Assembly (NCBI GenBank): GCA_905250025.1
Contig: CAJNOJ010000106.1
Location: 1 to 64,000, forward strand
Length of the DNA: 64,000 nucleotides
Direction of reading: 5' to 3'
From: Adineta ricciae
Taxonomy: Eukaryota > Rotifera > Eurotatoria > Adinetida > Adinetidae
The position numbers were made by a program, and so were the translations under genes. Positions 58,401-64,000 of the stretch are shown in pieces. Within the stretch, counting starts at the first letter, position 1. Each line of letters begins with the position of its first letter. The notes below the pieces were generated by a model that made no database searches, was not told where the DNA came from, and worked only from the letters and a program-made list of their open reading frames with translations.

Positions 58401-61400
58401 AAAACTTACTTTTGCTGCAACAATACTTAAACCAAGACTATTTCCTTTTTTATTCAATGTCACCGTTTCCACACTGTGACTTCCATCATTACTATTATTA
58501 TGCCCATTTTCCACCTAAATTAAATCCAGAAATGATTTCAAGAAAATGTTTTTCACAAAAATTACATTTGATATTTCCATAAATTCAGTCCACATTCCTA
58601 AACTATGTGGATTTGTAAATAATCGGCATAATGATGAACGGCTCATTGGTTCGATAAATTCGAACAATTGTTGAGGTATACCGCGTAGATTTTCACATGT
58701 ATAACCATCTTCAGGTAACAGAAATGGCAAATTCAATTCCGGCTCTTCAGCTAGTTGAACAAGTACACCTTCGCGACGTAAATTTTCATCGACATGTTTA
58801 TAAGCCGCAGCTAGAAGACTAAATAAAAGAAAAGTAAGTCGATGAACTGATTAGTCGTGATTATATAAAAGAAAAATGCCAGTAAAACAAGTCATTAATA
58901 TCATGCTCAATTGAAGATTAAACAACTATCAATATCGATGAAAGATATCATCAATCAACGACTCAGATACCCTTGATTCTCTCTCTTTCTTCTACACAAT
59001 CTTCTATTACAACGCATGAACATATTAGACATGACTGAGAAAAATGACATGTGTATCTTTGATGAGTATGATCATCGTTTCTAATCAATTTGTAGTGATA
59101 GAATGGTATCGCTAAGTTATCGGTAACATGTCGGAAAGAATAACAAGCTCGTTGGTATTGAAAGATCTACTTATTTAACATTTATTTGATGTGTCATGTA
59201 ATATAAATCAGAATGTTGCATTTCTCCTCGTTACTAATCTCCTTTTTGAATATTAAACAAGTAATCCGATCTGACGTTGTTTTTAAACAAACGAAACCTT
59301 AGTCGAATAGTTCTGTTTGTGATGGTCAACACGATTTTAATCCTTCAAAAAAAAAATGGTTCAATTTCTCACTTACGCTTGACTGAATGTCGATGAGATC
59401 GGTGTTTCATTTCGATTTGACATATAATTATTCAAGATTTGCTTCACTTGAATGGAATTCAATTTAAAATTGTTATTCGATATTAATTGTTGAACATCAT
59501 GCGCATCACGTTTATTATTTTGCAATAGTAAACATATTTGATTAACCTTCGTTAAATGACAATCCGATGCTAATTCGAGACCTTGCCGTTGTGCCCAATC
59601 ACTAATCGATTTCAAACGTACAGATAACTTTTCTCCCCAGAAATGCGAACATAATTTCAACTCTGGACAGCAAACCATTCGATTGAATAACCAAGTGTTG
59701 ATATAATGAAAGATCTGAGAAAACATTTGGATCGTTAAGGCAGCATTCACTCGACATTTACGTAATAAATCCATAATTGATGAGAGTGTTGCAAGAATAT
59801 CACCTAATGTCGCTTGGTGATAATTATTACCATTCATATCCAATGACAACCACCGTGCATCGGAGAGTTCGACATTTGTCGAACTATTTTCTTCTAGCAA
59901 AACCGCATTTTTGAAAGATTTCAAGACAAAGATTTCTCTCCTTACCGAAAGCAATGTACACATCGTGTTCGACATCATCTTGTGGATTGGTAAACGAGGT
60001 TAAATATTTGTCCAATTCATTTTGAACAAGATGTGTTAAGTAACGAAACAATCGCTGGACACATTCAGCTAGACGATCTTGAACATCGTGCGAGATTTTC
60101 GAAATATCACGATCTTGTTTGATAAAATAAAGTAATTCCGACGTATTTGCAATCCAATATGCTAAGTAACCACCATTTTCATGACATTCCTTTCGAAAGG
60201 GAAATGTTTTGAAGAAGAAATCAATGAAATTCAAAGACATACTTCGATTTTCTTACTTATCATATCTTCGATACGATAAAGTAATGAAATAATATTTTCC
60301 TGTTTTTGCACCAATGGAAGATTTGGTTTTCCATAGGGAGAAAGACGATGTCGTAATGCCATATAGATTGCGTACACAGGTGAGAGACGAAATTGAATGT
60401 TGCTTAATGGATAGTTTTCGAAAACAGTATGGAGAAATCGACTTTCAGCTAAAAAGTTTAGATATTAGATTTCCTTCGTCCATCCATTAACAATCAACAT
60501 TAATATCAATCTTCTGTAATCTTAGATTTATGTTTATACTCGACAGAATTCGATCTGCATGTTTTTTAGGAAAGATTTCGAATGTCTTCTTCACTATTTA
60601 ATCCGATCAGAAATCAAAGTCAGATTCAGCTGTTAATTATTAATCTCTATTAAACAACTTAAATACATCGTAATCCCTTGAGATGTTGACTTTTGCTTTG
60701 CTTACTCAACTACGTTTGTTCCAGATTGACACATCTGTCAAAAACAAATCATATCTGGAAGTATTCTATGCTTATCTTAATCAGTTATAAGAAGAGAGTT
60801 AATTGCATGTCTTTCGCTTCTAATGACTAGTAGAAGTCAGAATAAATATTCTTACTTTCATTAGGAACTTCTAATAGACCCGGAAGAACGTCGATCATTG
60901 TTCTGAAAAATATCAACAAAGAAATCTTAATCAAGGACATCGACAAGGTGACGTCTTTTTTTACCCAGGATCAACGTTTGGACTGGGTTTTTTCGCTGGT
61001 AAATCTTTTGCTGGTCGAATTTGCAATGTATTCGATTCAACTGAACTAGATTTCTTCGCTGCAGCCATCGGTAATGTTGAGAGAGAACCGTGTGACAATG
61101 GTTTGTCACCATTTAATTGTACTTTTGGTTTGACGGTTGTTTTATTAACGAATTGTGGATCGCAATAACGAAATGTAGAATTTCGTCCGAAACAAACCAA
61201 TGAACCATGTTGAAGAACAAATGGTGTGGAAACAAGTTTGCCATTTAGCCATACCTCACCACGAGGAGTTAAAGTGACAATCCCATTTTGATTGTGAATG
61301 GTACAATGATCGCGATCAATACCAACTCCGTCGATCTAAATATCCATTCAATTCTTTTCTTGAGCATAGAGTTTTTGCGTTATTTACATAGAAATATTGT

Positions 61401-63657
61401 TTGCCAACACCTGCTTTGGCATCTCGACCAACATATGTTGTATTAGGATGAATTTTGAAGACACGGGGTGTGGCGAGATCAGTTCCGTCTAGGAGAAATT
61501 TTCATTTGTTTCTTTTCTACGGTTTTTTATTCAAACAAATCTTACCATTTTTCACTTCAACAAACATTGACAAATGATCGTTGATGGTTCGATCTTGAAT
61601 CGATGGCGTTGGAGCTGAATCCATCGCTGATTCTTGTGCGCGAAGTCGCTTACGAATTTCGATATATTCCGGTGGACATTTAACGACTTTGAACATGATT
61701 GAACCTAAACAAAAGATTTTCGTTGAAAATGCGCCGTATGTTTTTTACGACCAGACAAACCTTCGTTTTTCTGAGCGTGATTTAAACAAATACTTAATGG
61801 ACACTCTTTGTCGTGAAGAATAACTTCTTTTATGGTTTTATTATCCATTTGATCACGTGGTGGAATAACAATCTTTAATAAGAAAAATAAATACCTGAGA
61901 TGTTTCGCGAAAAAGACGCGAAAGGAAGAAAAAGTATTCTCATACTTGAAGAAGGCAATAATTCTGAGGGTCTTCATGTTTTAATCCGTATTTCTCCAGC
62001 ATTTCTTTCACAACCCATTCAGCTGTATCTTTGATGGATAAAAGAAATGTTTTGTATGGAATCGATGGATTTAATGCATCACCAAACACTTTCATTGTAC
62101 CACCTTGACGAACAACAAAAACACAGACTACGAACGAATGATTCAATCAAGGACTACCTCCTTCTTTGGTGCTAATTTTGATAAATTTTTGCTTTAAACG
62201 ATCTTGTTGAATTTTTTTCACCATTTCAGGATTCGATAATGAACGAGTAAATTTGTTCGTTTCAGGAACAGATTTGTATAGTGATTCAACAATCGCAGTT
62301 GGTGTTACAGTCGATGGTTGATTATCGTTTTCATCGACACCATTTTTCTAGACAGACAATGAATAATTTTTATACAACGAAGAAAAAAGTTCGACAAGAA
62401 TTATGTTTCTCGTTCTCGTTTTCGAATACCTATCGCAATGTATAAAGATACGTTGAAGGTGTCTGTACAATAAATAAATAAAAAGAGAAAAAGAAAAAAA
62501 TATATCGATATGATTGGACACATATTTGATTTCTTGTACAAGGTGAAGTGTTACACTTTTTCGTTTGACTTAATAAGTTTTGAGTGATTCGTCTCATTCG
62601 ACGATTGAATATGAAGACTTTCAACTATTTAGTCAAGCATTAGAAAGGACAATTTTGAACCTCGATCGTTAATGGACTACTGCACTCGCATATAGTTATA
62701 TTGATCATTAACCCTCAATATCTATGTAAATCTTTCCCTAAAAAGTTTCGCAAATTATGGTTTCGTTTGGTCAGATGAGGTCATTTCGCTGACTCGTAAG
62801 TATTTCTACACACAACGGTTAATCAGATAGTACGATGAATTTTAAGGATAATATTAGAACTGAATCATCCACAACACCAAGGAAAAGAACGAAGTAAGCG
62901 ACAAGCGTACATTAAAAGCAGAGCATTATGATTACCGATGAACTCTCGTCGAAGGAAATCCTATTATGAAAAGAGAGAGAGAGACATGCAATATACCATG
63001 CGTTTGAAATATTCTTATCATTTCAATTAAAATTACAAGGAGAATATAGTTTGAAACATACTTTATCTTGCTTTTTCTTTTTCTTTGATTCGCGTTTGGA
63101 TGATCGTCGTTCTTTGAAACTTCCGCCGATTGGTTTTGATAACTAAGAGACGAAATCGATTATGAAAATAGAAAACCTTTTCGCCGAATACGAACTTTAG
63201 GTAATTTGGCATTTTGTAGAACGAATCGACCTTCTCTTTGATCTTTACCCCAATAAAGTTGAACCCACAATGGTCGTTCATCCATTTCTAACTTTCGTCC
63301 ATCTAGTAACAAAGAAATACATCACCATTCATCTTTTTCCGATCATCGAAACATACCTCCATTCGGATGAACTTCATAAATACAATAATCCCTTTCGTTT
63401 GGTAATGTTTTCATATCCGGTCTTAGTTTTTCCATAAGAACACGGATAACATCTAATGTTGTCGCTGTACTTGCTACGCGTATACATTTGGTTGTCACTT
63501 TATCTTCGGCATCTTGGAAGTAAAATCTCATAACCCCATAGAAATCGAGAACTTCATTAGGTTCGCTGATTTTAAATAAATCCAAACGAGTTGAATTCCA
63601 CTCGTTAATAAGATTGAGTATTTCCAAACGGTCTTTCGGCAATCCGTTCATGGTCAT
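55482..63657 (-). CDS. AFDN: Afadin (canoe), nectin/Ras/actin junction scaffold
   Basis: Afadin links nectins at adherens junctions to actin and binds Ras/Rap1. The start at 63657 (MTMNGLPKDRLEILNLINEW) directly follows an acceptor, so an upstream non-coding exon is likely. Domains in order: RA1 (GVMRFYFQDAEDKVTTKCIR, VHPNGG, DQREGRFVLQNAK); RA2 (LNPSIPYKTFLLSIKDTAEW, EKYGLKHEDPQNYCLLQ); FHA (TYVGRDAKAGV, IDRDHCTIHNQNGIVTLTPR); DIL domain at about 60460-59373 (IANTSELLYFIKQDRDISKI, RKCRVNAALTIQMFSQIFHY, INTWLFNRM, QGLELASDCHL), then LPFLLPEDGYTCENLRGIPQ; PDZ (KGNSLGLSIVAAK ... GGAAEDDGRLQAGDQILCVD, near 58450-58250). A long Gln/His/Pro-rich region (58138-57068), a charged coiled coil (RRLEQYEHDRQVERAHANRL) and a Pro-rich tail complete it, with the stop at 55482. 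All family domains are present. Confidence 0.95.
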
Positions 63658-64000
63658 GTCATATCTAGAAAAAGAATATTTGTCTAATGCAAGAGAAAAG
63701 AAAGGAACTAATATCATCTCCGGCCTTCGCCATACAACCGACAATCGATAATAATAAAGAATGAAAGATCTTTATCGACGGTTGCTTTTTTCTAGGGATG
63801 TTATAAACATGTCGATTGGAAAGTTCAACTGACGAGCAATTCTTCCTGTTATGTTCATTCATTTTTTTCTCTCTTTACCGTCCACATGAACGAACGAAAC
63901 AATGACCCAGAAAGTGAAAATAAACACAAATCAAAATTCGCTCATAGATGTCGCCAAACACGTTGTACATGATTGGTTGAATGACCTATGAAATCATTCG
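63658..64000. other. Upstream region of afadin
   Basis: Contains a pyrimidine-rich acceptor (tttttctag, minus strand) just before the first coding exon. An ATG at 63733 on the minus strand (MAKAGDDI) does not splice in frame to the start exon. Nothing else was recognised. Confidence 0.45.

Noticed and set aside
63666..63733. ATG at 63733 (MAKAGDDI) as the afadin start
   Set aside because: No GT donor joins it in frame to the first RA-domain exon; the ATG at 63657 inside that exon is adequate.
1..64000. CRISPR arrays, bacterial operons or prophage
   Set aside because: No direct-repeat/spacer pattern was seen, and the window is intron-bearing eukaryotic DNA throughout.

Overview
The window is nuclear DNA from a small, gene-dense animal genome, most probably a bdelloid rotifer. 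The evidence is the animal gene set (semaphorin, afadin, TAF6, XRCC3, site-1 protease), AT-rich sequence, very short introns (mostly 46-77 bp, GT..AG), intergenic gaps often of only 60-300 bp, and two genes unusual in animals that suit a lineage known for taking up foreign genes: a DYW-type pentatricopeptide (PPR) protein and an extradiol dioxygenase of the DOPA-dioxygenase family. The species was not determined.

Layout. (1) 1-11.2 kb is an accessory-looking region. It holds a broken F-box-like/LRR gene, the DYW-PPR gene (about 2.2-4.6 kb, +), a decayed proteasome beta-2 copy (4.7-5.7 kb, -), a truncated duplicate of the 3' end of condensin NCAPD2 (6.24-7.10 kb), orphan gene fragments, a MITE-like element with TA target sites (9.37-9.70 kb), a second MITE family, and a 207-bp duplication joined at a single N. 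(2) 11.5-23.98 kb holds NCAPD2 (-), an orphan gene divergent from it, the dioxygenase (+), XRCC3 (-) and a long CCDC9-like low-complexity protein (-). (3) 25.6-32.4 kb holds an LDLa membrane protein (-), a four-domain TIL protease-inhibitor-like secreted protein (+), ZDHHC16 (+) and a TAF6-type histone-fold protein (+). (4) 32.4-34.9 kb is a gene-poor stretch with a complete MITE and a hairpin repeat. (5) 34.9-44.7 kb is a compact block of minus-strand genes: site-1 protease MBTPS1, SIVA1-like, an SPFH/band-7 protein and a secreted semaphorin. (6) 46-64 kb holds a PA-TM-RING ubiquitin ligase (RNF13/RNF167 type, +), a PTB-like protein with two candidate first exons (-), and afadin (-), which fills the last 8 kb.

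The genes do not form one pathway. The main biological point is the DYW-PPR gene. It keeps the full C-terminal deaminase signature (HSE, CGDCH, CSC) and has a basic N-terminus suggestive of mitochondrial targeting. This raises the possibility of plant-style C-to-U organellar RNA editing in an animal. Its one visible defect is a 7-A run that shifts the frame just before the DYW domain. The other notable themes are the possible horizontally acquired dioxygenase, DNA maintenance genes (XRCC3, condensin) and heavy gene decay with small transposons in the first 11 kb.

All coordinates and introns come from reading the sequence by eye. Exon edges for genes with many introns are approximate, and each CDS span includes its introns.
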